In this document: in pieces, positions 39,161 to 47,486 of the stretch
Layout of the letters: every line of letters starts with the position of its first letter
Numbering within the stretch: the stretch's first letter is position 1
NCBI RefSeq assembly: GCF_000686805.1
Contig: NZ_KK366017.1
Span: 992,001 to 1,056,000, forward strand
DNA from: Bacillus sp. UNC41MFS5
Lineage (GTDB): Bacteria > Bacillota > Bacilli > Bacillales_B > DSM-18226
Length of the DNA: 64,000 bases
Reading direction: 5' to 3'
Translations under genes and position numbers: made by a program
Notes under the pieces: model-generated
What the model saw: only the letters and a program-made list of their open reading frames with translations
What the model was told of the DNA's origin: nothing
The model's database searches: none

Positions 39161-40696
39161 ATGAGTAGCAAGGAGAGCATTTTGAAAAAGGAAGGGCGGA
39201 AGTTTCCAGGGGCGACTTATTCAGAGGTAGTATTGGCACCTGCTTATGAGCACGCCAAACAAACATTACTAGAGCCGATGCTCGCTGTCCATAAAGCTCA
39301 TCTGAACATGCTGGTAGAACAAGGGTTGTTGGAGGAGAGTGGAGCATCTCAAATCCTGGCAGGTATTTACGCACTTGATAAGGAGGCACTTCTTCAATCC
39401 ACCTATGATGGACAGTATGAGGATCTCTTTTTCTTTGTAGAAAGCCAAATAATGAATGTTGCCGGCGAAGTTGGTGGAAGTTTGCACCTTGCTAGGAGCC
39501 GGAACGATATGGGTGTGGCCATGTACAGGATGGTACTTAGGGACAAGATTCTCCTCGCCACCCGGGCGCTGCTTTCTTTTCAAGAAACTCTTTTGAGGGT
39601 GATTGACACTTATAAGGAAACCATTGTCCTCGGGCATACTCATACGCAGCAGGCCCAGCCGATGACGTTCTCCCACTATCTACTGGGAATCTACGATGTC
39701 GTCGAACGTGACGTAAAAAGATTGAAGGCAGCCTATGATACATGCAATAGCAGTCCTCTCGGCGCGGCGGCCTTCACTACGACCGGATTTCCGATTAACC
39801 GAAACAAAGTCGCAGAGTTATTAGGTTTCCCGAAAATCATCAAGAGTGCCTATGATTCGATTGGCGGTGCCGATTATTTAGGGGAAATTGCCACAGCGAT
39901 TCAATTAACCTTTATTAATCTCGGCCGGTTTTCACAAGACCTTCTCTTATGGTCCACACAGGAATTTTCAGCAATTCGTGTAGCAGACCCCTATGTGCAA
40001 ACGAGCTCCATAATGCCGCAAAAAAGAAATCCTGTTTCACTCGAGCATATTCGTGCATTAAGCTCAAGCGGTATTGGAAATGCTCAAACCGTACTTCAAA
40101 TGTTACATAATACACCATACGGTGATATAAACGATACCGAGGATGACCTGCAGCCCTATTTATGGAAGGGCCTGCATCTTATTGATCAAGTTTTTCGGTT
40201 AACAAACGTGGTGGTTGGAACACTTGAAGTAAATGAAGCACTGTTAAAAAGAAGGGCCCAAGAAAGTTTTGCGACGATAACCGAACTAGCCGATACCCTG
40301 TTTAGAGAAGCAAACATCCCATTCCGAACCTCTCATTCCATTGCCAGCCAAGTGGTGAAAATAGCCTTGGACAGAGGACTGAATGCCACGCATGTCACAT
40401 CTGTACTCGTAGATGAAGCGGCAAAAGCAGTTGTCGGATCTCCGTTGAATTTACCGGAGGAAATCATTCGTACAGCAATGGACCCAGAACACTTTGTTAA
40501 AATTCGGTCGCTTCCTGGCGGCCCAGCACCGGAGGAAATGAAGCGTGCCATTGTGGAAAGAGAAGCTAGTTTACACCACCATATTTTGTTCCTCCATACG
40601 GAGGTTAATCGAATTAAAGTTTGTATGGAAAAACTTGATCAACTGACAAGCCAGTGGGACAAAACGGATGAAGACGATATCAATCCTGCACATTGA
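39161..40696 (+). CDS. Argininosuccinate-lyase-like protein
   Basis: A 511-residue member of the fumarase/aspartase superfamily closest to argininosuccinate lyase. The SLHLARSRNDMG motif near residues 108-119, HTHTQQAQP near 160-168 and the signature SSIMPQKRNPVSLEH near 284-298 are present. ATG 39161 follows GGGGGGATT. There is no argG nearby, and the protein stands at the head of the sulfur region, so it is more likely a catabolic lyase on an unknown succinyl- or amino-acid conjugate than an arginine enzyme. It has a structured leader and is followed by its own transcription break. Confidence 0.85.
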   Translation: MSSKESILKKEGRKFPGATYSEVVLAPAYEHAKQTLLEPMLAVHKAHLNMLVEQGLLEESGASQILAGIYALDKEALLQSTYDGQYEDLFFFVESQIMNVAGEVGGSLHLARSRNDMGVAMYRMVLRDKILLATRALLSFQETLLRVIDTYKETIVLGHTHTQQAQPMTFSHYLLGIYDVVERDVKRLKAAYDTCNSSPLGAAAFTTTGFPINRNKVAELLGFPKIIKSAYDSIGGADYLGEIATAIQLTFINLGRFSQDLLLWSTQEFSAIRVADPYVQTSSIMPQKRNPVSLEHIRALSSSGIGNAQTVLQMLHNTPYGDINDTEDDLQPYLWKGLHLIDQVFRLTNVVVGTLEVNEALLKRRAQESFATITELADTLFREANIPFRTSHSIASQVVKIALDRGLNATHVTSVLVDEAAKAVVGSPLNLPEEIIRTAMDPEHFVKIRSLPGGPAPEEMKRAIVEREASLHHHILFLHTEVNRIKVCMEKLDQLTSQWDKTDEDDINPAH

Positions 40697-40796
40697 TGAA
40701 TGGGCAGCTTATTTCCAGAATACAAAATGTGATGATGAGAACCCTCCTGTTCTTAATTGGGCGAATGATTTAGTAAAAAATAGAAAAAGTTTTTAA
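40668..40796 (+). CDS. Possible 42-residue small protein overlapping the lyase end
   Basis: An ATG at 40668 opens a 42-codon frame (MKTISILHIDEWAAYF... ending NRKSF) overlapping the end of the lyase gene by 29 bp. Its composition is protein-like, but the ribosome binding site is weak (AGTGGGA). It may be a genuine small protein or the tail of a decayed gene. Confidence 0.3.
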   Translation: MKTISILHIDEWAAYFQNTKCDDENPPVLNWANDLVKNRKSF

Positions 40797-40803
40797 ATAA
40801 TAC

Positions 40804-40933
40804 TTGACTGGTAGGAATAGTCGGGTATAAGATATTACTAAATATTTGGTCAATAATTTATATGCCGACTGGTTCACTAGAGGCTCTCAATTCAAGGTGA
40901 GATTATCTTGAATTGAGGGCCTCTTATTTTTTT
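40804..40933 (+). promoter_or_regulatory. Sulfur leader element 1: promoter, small hairpin and overlapping terminator
   Basis: Promoter TTGACT (40804) - 16 bp - TATAAG (40826). About 26 nt after the expected start comes GCCGACTGG-TTCA-CTAGAGGC (40864-40884). The AGGCTCTCAATTCAAG that begins there also forms the 5' side of a terminator with CTTGAATTGAGGGCCT and a T-run to 40933. The small hairpin (GCC/GGC and CTGG/CTAG) and the terminator share AGGC and exclude each other. Related copies precede the 51.3-kb gene, ssuA and the minus-strand hydrolase. The spacer contains TAGGAATAG, reminiscent of a CymR half-site. Confidence 0.75.
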
Positions 40934-41009
40934 CAATTAAAGGAGAAAGGGAATAACGAACTGCCACCAAAACATGGCGGAAATAAATATAAAATTGGAG
41001 GGAAGCGGA

Positions 41010-41837
41010 TTGTCAAATTCTGTTAATGAACTTAAGAAAGATACTCAAAAAAACCGAACTCAACAATCAATTAAAATAGAATCAACTCCGAGATGGGTAC
41101 GAGTAAAGTTTAATGGATTAGAAATTGCAAATAGTAAAGGAGTATTGGTCCTTCATGAACGGGGGCACCTACCAGTCTACTATTTTCCTGAAAAAGATGT
41201 AAATAAAGAAGTATTGGTTCCTACAGAAAAAAGCAGCCATTGCCCATTAAAAGGAGATGCCAGCTATTGGACGATTAAAGTGGGGGATCGAACAGCAGAA
41301 AATGCTGTTTGGAGTTATCAAAATCCTATTCCTGAAAGTAAAGAGGTTAAAGGCTATTTTTCTTTCTACTGGAATCAGGTAGATGCTTGGTTTGAAGAAG
41401 AAGAGGAAATATTTGTTCATCCACGAGATCCATATAAACGAGTAGATGCCTTGTTAAGTTCAAGACATATCAAGATAGTCCTAGAGGGAAAAACAATAGC
41501 TGAGAGCAAGAGACCCGTTATTGTATTTGAAACCGGAGTCCCAGTTCGATATTATCTTCCAAAAGAAGACGTTGTTCAAGACTTCCTTGAAGCATCCAAT
41601 TTAAAAACAAGATGTCCCTATAAGGGAATCGCATCGTATTGGTCCGTCAAAATTGAAGGAAAGAGACTTGAAAATATTGTTTGGAGTTACCTTAACCCGA
41701 TACCAGAAATTCCAAAAATCGCGGGACTACTCTCATTTTATAATGAAAGAGTAGAAATATTTGTGGATGGTGAATTGCAGAAAAAACCCCAATGGCATTA
41801 TTCTGCGCTAGATTTTTTTAATGCAAGTGAGATTTAA
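41010..41837 (+). CDS. Tandem DUF427 protein A
   Basis: A 275-residue protein made of two DUF427 domains (about residues 20-120 and 140-260). The repeated pattern is RWVRVKFNGLEIANSKGVLV ... HLPVYYFPEKDV ... CPLKGDASYWTIKVGD ... AVWSYQNPIPE, and again in the second half with RYYLPKEDV and CPYKGIASYWSVK. I choose TTG 41010, 7 nt behind TTGGAGGG; the in-frame ATG at 40974 lacks a well-placed site. DUF427 has no settled function that I know. It sits behind sulfur leader element 1, and a paralog (50151-50981) closes the neighbouring operon. Confidence 0.82.
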   Translation: MSNSVNELKKDTQKNRTQQSIKIESTPRWVRVKFNGLEIANSKGVLVLHERGHLPVYYFPEKDVNKEVLVPTEKSSHCPLKGDASYWTIKVGDRTAENAVWSYQNPIPESKEVKGYFSFYWNQVDAWFEEEEEIFVHPRDPYKRVDALLSSRHIKIVLEGKTIAESKRPVIVFETGVPVRYYLPKEDVVQDFLEASNLKTRCPYKGIASYWSVKIEGKRLENIVWSYLNPIPEIPKIAGLLSFYNERVEIFVDGELQKKPQWHYSALDFFNASEI

Positions 41838-41896
41838 TTAGTCTTACCTAAATAGAACTTTGTTAAAATACGTTATTATCAATCAATTAAATCAAC

Positions 41897-41960
41897 ATGG
41901 ATCGACCATGCAAATGGAGGTCACATTCTCACACATGAGGATGTGGCCTTTTATATTTTT
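41897..41960 (+). terminator. Terminator/leader before the ABC operon, divergent relative of the sulfur leader element
   Basis: AGGTCACATTCTC pairs with GAGGATGTGGCCT, followed by TTTTATATTTTTT, directly before the ABC ATPase gene. Just upstream is ATGGATCGACCATGCAAATGG, which can form CATGG/CCATG or CCAT/ATGG hairpins. The order small hairpin, AGGY, terminator is the same as in elements 1, 2, 3 and 5, but the sequence is more divergent. It may simply be the terminator of the DUF427 gene. Confidence 0.55.
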
Positions 41961-41977
41961 TGAGAGGAATGAAGGAA

Positions 41978-42763
41978 GTGAGCCAATCAGCTGTAGAGTT
42001 TAAAAAAGTTAATAAAGATTATGGTTCTGGATCTGTTCTTTCTAATTTGAGCCTTTCCATTCCCCAGGGGAAAATCATAACCATTATCGGTCCCTCAGGC
42101 TGTGGCAAAACCACACTACTTAAAATGGTGAATCGGCTTATAGAGCCTGATGAGGGAAGTATTATCATCGATGGTAGTGATATCAATGGATTAGACCCCG
42201 TGCAATTAAGAAGAAATATCGGGTATGTGATCCAACAGATAGGATTATTTCCACATATGACAATAGAAGAAAACATTTCTATCGTGTCCCGGTTGAAGGG
42301 AGAAAAGAAAAAGGCATTAACAAGTCGTGTAGAAGAGTTATTGGAGTTAATTGGATTAGAGCCAAAAGCTTTCCGAAATCGCTATCCACATGAGTTGAGC
42401 GGTGGACAGCAGCAGAGGATCGGAGTTGCCCGGGCGCTTTTTTCGGATCCGTCTATTATTTTAATGGATGAACCATTTAGTGCCCTGGACCCGATTAGCC
42501 GGGTCCAGCTTCAAAATGAATTGAAAAAGTTAAATAAGCAGCTAAAGAAAACGATAATCTTTGTCACACATGATATTGAGGAAGCGTTAAAAATAGCGGA
42601 CCAAATAATTCTATTACATCAGGGTCAGGTCGTTCAGTATGCAACGCCAACAGAGATTCTGAATCATCCTGCAAATGAGTTTGTCCGACAATTTATCGGT
42701 GTAGAAAGATACAAATCAATCGACTCATTGGGAATAGGAAACCGTAGACGGGTTAGCAATTGA
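41978..42763 (+). CDS. Quaternary-amine-type ABC transporter ATPase (OpuCA/EgtV-like)
   Basis: A 261-residue ATPase with Walker A GPSGCGKTT near residue 38, signature LSGGQQQRIG, Walker B IILMDEPF and the switch His in FVTHD. It is close to the ATPases of glycine-betaine/carnitine (OpuC) importers but ends at about residue 261 without the C-terminal CBS domains of OpuCA. I place the start at GTG 41978, 9 nt behind GAGAGGA. It forms one operon with the permease and binding protein that follow. The genes downstream argue for a histidine betaine such as ergothioneine as substrate; osmoprotectant import is the alternative. Confidence 0.85.
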   Translation: MSQSAVEFKKVNKDYGSGSVLSNLSLSIPQGKIITIIGPSGCGKTTLLKMVNRLIEPDEGSIIIDGSDINGLDPVQLRRNIGYVIQQIGLFPHMTIEENISIVSRLKGEKKKALTSRVEELLELIGLEPKAFRNRYPHELSGGQQQRIGVARALFSDPSIILMDEPFSALDPISRVQLQNELKKLNKQLKKTIIFVTHDIEEALKIADQIILLHQGQVVQYATPTEILNHPANEFVRQFIGVERYKSIDSLGIGNRRRVSN

Positions 42764-42782
42764 ATAAGGAGCAGGTGATGTT

Positions 42783-43433
42783 ATGAATTATTTTTGGGAG
42801 ACATTAAGAGCGGATTGGCCATTAATTCTACAAAAGACAAGTGAACACATGTATCTTTCACTGATTTCAGTCCTTATTGCCTGTGTCATTGCCATTCCTC
42901 TTGGTATATTTTTAACCAGTCAGAAGAAGTTGGCAAACGGGATTATTACGATTATTTCCGTTATTCAAACTATACCAAGCTTAGCCCTATTTGGTTTTTT
43001 AATACCTTTCTTTGGGATTGGGACTACACCTGCCATTATAGCTTTAACGTTATATTCATTACTTCCCATTCTTCAGAACACCTACGTGGGAATTTTGGAT
43101 GTCAATAAGGCATTGATTGAAGCAGGAACCGGAATGGGAATGACGAAGGGGCAAATTCTGAGGATGATTCAGCTGCCTATAGCAAGAGGAGTTATCTTGG
43201 CTGGGATTCGGCTTGTTGTGGTCCAAACTATTAGTCTAGCAACCATAGCTACCTATATTGCTGCAGGAGGACTAGGGGATATCATCACACGTGGTATTTC
43301 AATGGTTAATACCGCTACGATTTTAGAAGGGGCCATACCCGTATCGATTCTGGTTATCGTCGTCAATCTAGTATTACTGGGTGCTAATTATTTCTTAACG
43401 CCGAAAGGGTTAAGGGGTCAGACAAAAATATAA
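42783..43433 (+). CDS. Quaternary-amine-type ABC transporter permease (OpuCB-like)
   Basis: A 216-residue permease with five to six membrane segments and the IQTIPSLALFGFLIPFFGIG and EAGTGMGMTKGQILRMIQLP stretches of OpuC/YehW-type permeases. The ATG follows AGGAGCAGG. In the ergothioneine transporter EgtU, as I recall, permease and binding domain are fused, whereas here they are separate genes. Confidence 0.9.
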   Translation: MNYFWETLRADWPLILQKTSEHMYLSLISVLIACVIAIPLGIFLTSQKKLANGIITIISVIQTIPSLALFGFLIPFFGIGTTPAIIALTLYSLLPILQNTYVGILDVNKALIEAGTGMGMTKGQILRMIQLPIARGVILAGIRLVVVQTISLATIATYIAAGGLGDIITRGISMVNTATILEGAIPVSILVIVVNLVLLGANYFLTPKGLRGQTKI

Positions 43434-43458
43434 TAATCATTTTCTAGGGGGAAAAGTT

Positions 43459-44403
43459 TTGAAAACATTTTTTAAGTTTAATAACAGGAAAAAAGCAAAA
43501 ATCACCTTGTTCGCTGCCATGATTACTACATTGTTGTTTGTCATAACGGGATGTGGTGCACAAGATGAAAAGGCTTCAGGATCAAGTAAAACTGACACCA
43601 TCGTGATTGCAACAAAAGGCTTTGCCGAATCAGATATTCTAGCAAACTTGGAAAAACTTCTCATTGAGAATGATACAGATTTGAAAACAGAAGTGAAAAC
43701 GTTGGATAACAAACTTCTATGGGATGCAATTAAGGCAGGAAAGGCGGATACATATGTGGAGTATACAGGGACTGCCTTACTTAATTTATTAAAAGAAGAT
43801 CCTATATTTGATGCCGATCAAGTTTATGAAAAGGTGTCAAAGGGACTAGATGCGAAATATCAATTAAAAATTTTGGAGCCGATTGGTTTTAATAATACGT
43901 ATGGCTTAGCCGTAAAGAAAGAAGAAGCGGATAAATTAGGTATTAAAACAATCTCAGATTTGGCAAAAGTATCGGATCAGCTTGTTTTTGGAGCCAGCCA
44001 GGAGTATATGAACAGACCTGATTCATGGCCTATTATTGAAAAAACCTATGGCCTTAAATACAAAGAAATAAAAACGATTCAGGAACAGTCTTTGCAATAT
44101 CAAGCCGTTAAACAAAATTTAATTGACTCCATGATTGTTTATTCAACAGACAGCAAAATATCTGACACTGGCCTGAAGGTGTTAAAGGATGACAGAAATG
44201 TCTTTTTACCCTATTATGCGGCTCCTTTAATTAGAGAAAGTGTACTCAAAGAACACCCAGAACTCGAGAAAACTCTTAATAAATTGGCGGGTAAAATTAC
44301 CGACGAAGAAATGCAAAAATTAAACGGTGAAGTAGAGTTAAATCAACGGCCGCCGCTTGATGTAGCAAAGGAATGGTTAAAAGAACAGGGGTTAATCAAA
44401 TAA
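43459..44403 (+). CDS. Quaternary-amine-type ABC transporter binding lipoprotein (OpuCC/OsmF/EgtU-like)
   Basis: A 314-residue lipoprotein starting at TTG behind GGGGG. The signal peptide ends in a lipobox (VITGC, Cys near residue 31). The mature part (DTIVIATKGFAESDILANLE, then DTYVEYTGTALLNLL) is typical of the OpuAC-type binding domain, which holds trimethylammonium compounds in an aromatic cage. Candidate cage residues are not assigned here. The ligand is inferred from the catabolic genes downstream. Confidence 0.88.
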   Translation: MKTFFKFNNRKKAKITLFAAMITTLLFVITGCGAQDEKASGSSKTDTIVIATKGFAESDILANLEKLLIENDTDLKTEVKTLDNKLLWDAIKAGKADTYVEYTGTALLNLLKEDPIFDADQVYEKVSKGLDAKYQLKILEPIGFNNTYGLAVKKEEADKLGIKTISDLAKVSDQLVFGASQEYMNRPDSWPIIEKTYGLKYKEIKTIQEQSLQYQAVKQNLIDSMIVYSTDSKISDTGLKVLKDDRNVFLPYYAAPLIRESVLKEHPELEKTLNKLAGKITDEEMQKLNGEVELNQRPPLDVAKEWLKEQGLIK

Positions 44404-44465
44404 AATTTCAATCGGTGTCTTCTGTCCTGGTTGACCTAAAAGCCATATGAAATAAGGAGGAGTTT

Positions 44466-45806
44466 ATGGAACGAGAAAATCGTCAAATGATTCTTGGTGC
44501 TATGATGTTTTTTCCAGCTGGAGAGCAAATTTCCAGCTGGAGACATCCAAAAGCTGAGGCGGATGGATTTTTAAATTTTGACTATTACAAGCGGATTGTT
44601 CAAACAGCAGAAAAGGGTAAATTTGATCTCTTTTTCTATGCGGATGAGTTGTATGTTTGGGATGACTTTGAATCCAGTGTGAAATATGCAAATAGTATTC
44701 GGCCAGAACCGTTTACGCTTCTTTCAGCCCTTTCTGTTGTTACAAATCATATTGGATTAGGTGCAACGATTTCCACTACCTACAATGAGCCGTATCATAT
44801 AGCCAGAAAACTGGCGACACTTGACCACTTAAGCGGCGGTAGAACCGCATGGAATATCGTGACTTCAAGAACGGATGAAGAAGCTCAAAACTTTGGGAAA
44901 GAGAAGCACCTTTTGCACGAAAAACGTTATGAACGGGCGAAAGAGTTTATCGATGTAACGGAAGGATTATGGGATAGCTGGGAAGATGATGCTCTCCTTT
45001 TTGATAAAGAGAGCGGCCTTTTTGCTGATATCAATAAGCTTCATTATTTACAGCACAAGGGGCCTGAATTTTCCGTACGCGGTCCCTTGAATGTGGCACG
45101 ACCGCCACAAGGTTATCCAGTTCTAATTCAAGCAGGTGCATCTGAAGCGGGAAAAGAATTAGCGGCTGCAACGGCCGAAGTTGTATTTGCACCTAAAGGA
45201 ACATTACAAGAAGGTATGCATCTCTATCAAGATATTAAGGGAAGAATGGCGAAGTATGGCCGATCAGAGCAGCACTTGAAAATCCTGCCTGGAATTATGC
45301 CGGTAATTGGAAGAACAAAGGAAGAGGCTGAAGAAAAATTAGCAGCTATTGATAATTTAATACCATGGCAGTTAGGCCTCGATTTACTTTCTCATGAGAT
45401 TGGTGAGGATCTTTCTGTATATCCACTTGATGAGCCATTACCTTTTCTTCCTGATATTGAGAGTGCTAACAAAAGTAAAAGCAAACTCTTGGCTGTTCGA
45501 ACATTGATGGAAAAAGAAAATGTAACGCTTCGTCAGTTGTGCAAAAGGTTTAATTCACGAGGAATTGCTGGAACTCCAGAACAAATTGCGGATCAACTAG
45601 AAGAAAGGTTTATAAACAAAGCAGCAGATGGATTTAATATTGCATTTCCCTATTTGCCAGGTGCACTTGATGAGTTTGTTGAATTGGTAGTTCCAGAACT
45701 GCAGCGAAGGGGACTTTATAAAACCGAATATAGCGGAAAAACACTTCGTGAAAATCTTGGATTAAAACGTCCTAGAAATCGATTTACCACAACCAATGTT
45801 AATTGA
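44466..45806 (+). CDS. NtaA/DmoA-family FMN-dependent monooxygenase
   Basis: A 446-residue luciferase-like flavin monooxygenase of the NtaA/SnaA/DszA/DmoA group. It shows MMFFPAGEQISSWRHP at the start, LDHLSGGRTAWNIVTS near residues 119-134 and PQGYPVLIQAGASEAGKELAA near 215-235. The ATG follows AAGGAGG. Several relatives act on sulfur compounds (dibenzothiophene sulfone, dimethyl sulfide). In this operon it could oxidise a sulfur-containing intermediate or the released thiol. It needs reduced FMN, which the SsuE-like reductase at 58.0 kb might supply. Confidence 0.88.
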   Translation: MERENRQMILGAMMFFPAGEQISSWRHPKAEADGFLNFDYYKRIVQTAEKGKFDLFFYADELYVWDDFESSVKYANSIRPEPFTLLSALSVVTNHIGLGATISTTYNEPYHIARKLATLDHLSGGRTAWNIVTSRTDEEAQNFGKEKHLLHEKRYERAKEFIDVTEGLWDSWEDDALLFDKESGLFADINKLHYLQHKGPEFSVRGPLNVARPPQGYPVLIQAGASEAGKELAAATAEVVFAPKGTLQEGMHLYQDIKGRMAKYGRSEQHLKILPGIMPVIGRTKEEAEEKLAAIDNLIPWQLGLDLLSHEIGEDLSVYPLDEPLPFLPDIESANKSKSKLLAVRTLMEKENVTLRQLCKRFNSRGIAGTPEQIADQLEERFINKAADGFNIAFPYLPGALDEFVELVVPELQRRGLYKTEYSGKTLRENLGLKRPRNRFTTTNVN

Positions 45807-45824
45807 GAGAAAAAGGTGAAAAAA

Positions 45825-47486
45825 GTGACGACTATTTTAGCGAAACGAGGAACAGAGCTCCGCTGTAAGGGATGGAGACAAGAAGCACTTTTACGAATGC
45901 TCGAGAACGTACTCGAAAATGGGGAAAACCCTAATGAACTGATTGTTTACGCTTCATTAGGAAAGGCGGCAAGAAACTGGCCTTCTTTTCATGCGATTGT
46001 TCGTACATTGAAGACATTAGAGGAAGACGAAACCCTAGTCATTCAATCTGGTAAACCGATAGGGATATTCAAAACACATCGCCAGGCTCCCTTGGTGGTC
46101 ATGGCCAACTGTAATTTAGTAGGAAAATGGGCCACAAGTGAAAACTTCTATCAGCTCCAGGAAAAAGGGTTAATTATCTGGGGCGGATTAACAGCAGCGG
46201 CTTGGCAATACATCGGTTCTCAGGGTGTGATCCAAGGAACCTATGAAATCTTTCAAAGTATTGCACGGCTTCATTTCGGAGGAGATTTAAGCGGCCGGTT
46301 TATCTTAACCGCAGGATTGGGGGGAATGGGCGGTGCCCAGCCATTAGCAGGAAAAATGGCCAATGCTGCTATTCTATGTGTAGAAGTATCTGAGGAAAGA
46401 ATTGATAGAAGAGTTGCTTCCGGTTATCTGGAAAGAAAAACGAAGAATTTAAATGAAGCATTAAACTGGATTCAACAAGCGGTTGAAAATAAGGAGAGCT
46501 TGTCTGTTGGTCTTCTGGGGAATGCGGCGGATGTTTATCCGGAGCTTTTAAGAAGAGACATCATACCTGATATTGTAACGGATCAAACGTCAGCGCATGA
46601 CCTTTTATATGGATACGTTCCAAGTAACTACACTTCGGAACAATTAGCTAAAGCCAGAGAAACCCGTTCTGAAAAGCTTCAAGAGGATGCAGGGATCTCC
46701 ATCGTAAAAGAAGTGAAAGCCATGCTTGGCTTTAAAGAAAAAGGGGCCATCGTATTTGATAATGGCAATAATATTCGAACCCAGGCAAAACAATTTGGAG
46801 TAGAAAATGCCTTTGATATTGATATTTTTACAGAAGCCTTTCTGCGTCCGCTTTTTGCGAGAGCAATCGGCCCTTTCCGTTGGATTGCCCTTAGCGGTGA
46901 TGTAGAAGATATTCGAAAGATTGATCAATATTTAATAGAAGAATTTAGTGACAACGAAATTGTAACCAATTGGATAAGGCTAGCCAATCAGTATATTCCA
47001 GTGGAAGGTCTCCCAGCGAGGATTGGATGGTTAGGTCATGAGGATCGAACCAAACTGGCCCTTGCGGTTAATCGTTTAGTGAGAGAGGGGAAATTGTCTG
47101 GGCCTATTGCGTTCTCGCGGGATCATTTGGATGCAGGTGCTATGGCCCATCCTAATATCATGACAGAACGAATGAAGGATGGAAGTGATGCCATCTCTGA
47201 CTGGCCATTACTAAATGCGATGTTGAATTGCTCATCCATGGCTGATTTAGTCGCGATACACTCGGGAGGAGGCGGTTATACAGGTTTTATGACTAGTGCA
47301 GGAGTAACGATTGTGGCGGATGGTTCGAAGGAGACGGATATTCGAATTCAGACACTTCTGCAAAATGATACTGGTTTAGGAGTTTTACGTTATGCGGATG
47401 CAGGTTATGAAGAATCATTTGATGAAATATCCAAAAAGGGTATCAATCGAGTGAATACAAATGAGGAGGAGAACATTCATGCGTGA
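45825..47486 (+). CDS. Urocanate hydratase paralog, probably acting on a thio- or S-methyl-thiourocanate
   Basis: A 553-residue urocanase-family protein with the start RGTELRCKGWRQEALLRMLENV, the NAD region GGLGGMGGAQPLAGKMA and QTSAHDLLYGYVP. I choose GTG 45825 behind AAAGG; an in-frame GTG at 45816 is too close to it. Against the canonical urocanase as I remember it, the PLFC segment reads PLFA (Ala near residue 345, where the catalytically important Cys is expected), ICWLGYGDR reads IGWLGHEDR, and HHGGGVGMGFSQ reads HSGGGGYTGFMT. These changes suggest another substrate than urocanate. The neighbours point to a 2-thio-imidazole acrylate. Confidence 0.85.
   Translation: MTTILAKRGTELRCKGWRQEALLRMLENVLENGENPNELIVYASLGKAARNWPSFHAIVRTLKTLEEDETLVIQSGKPIGIFKTHRQAPLVVMANCNLVGKWATSENFYQLQEKGLIIWGGLTAAAWQYIGSQGVIQGTYEIFQSIARLHFGGDLSGRFILTAGLGGMGGAQPLAGKMANAAILCVEVSEERIDRRVASGYLERKTKNLNEALNWIQQAVENKESLSVGLLGNAADVYPELLRRDIIPDIVTDQTSAHDLLYGYVPSNYTSEQLAKARETRSEKLQEDAGISIVKEVKAMLGFKEKGAIVFDNGNNIRTQAKQFGVENAFDIDIFTEAFLRPLFARAIGPFRWIALSGDVEDIRKIDQYLIEEFSDNEIVTNWIRLANQYIPVEGLPARIGWLGHEDRTKLALAVNRLVREGKLSGPIAFSRDHLDAGAMAHPNIMTERMKDGSDAISDWPLLNAMLNCSSMADLVAIHSGGGGYTGFMTSAGVTIVADGSKETDIRIQTLLQNDTGLGVLRYADAGYEESFDEISKKGINRVNTNEEENIHA

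Noticed and set aside
40864..40933. T-box or S-box riboswitch before the DUF427 gene
   Set aside because: The leader is too short and lacks the T-box GGGTGGNACCGCG and the S-box GGAGGGACTGGC conserved blocks.
41978..44403. Simple osmoprotectant (OpuC) importer
   Set aside because: Not excluded, but the ATPase lacks CBS domains and the gene shares an operon with degradative enzymes, so uptake for breakdown is more likely.
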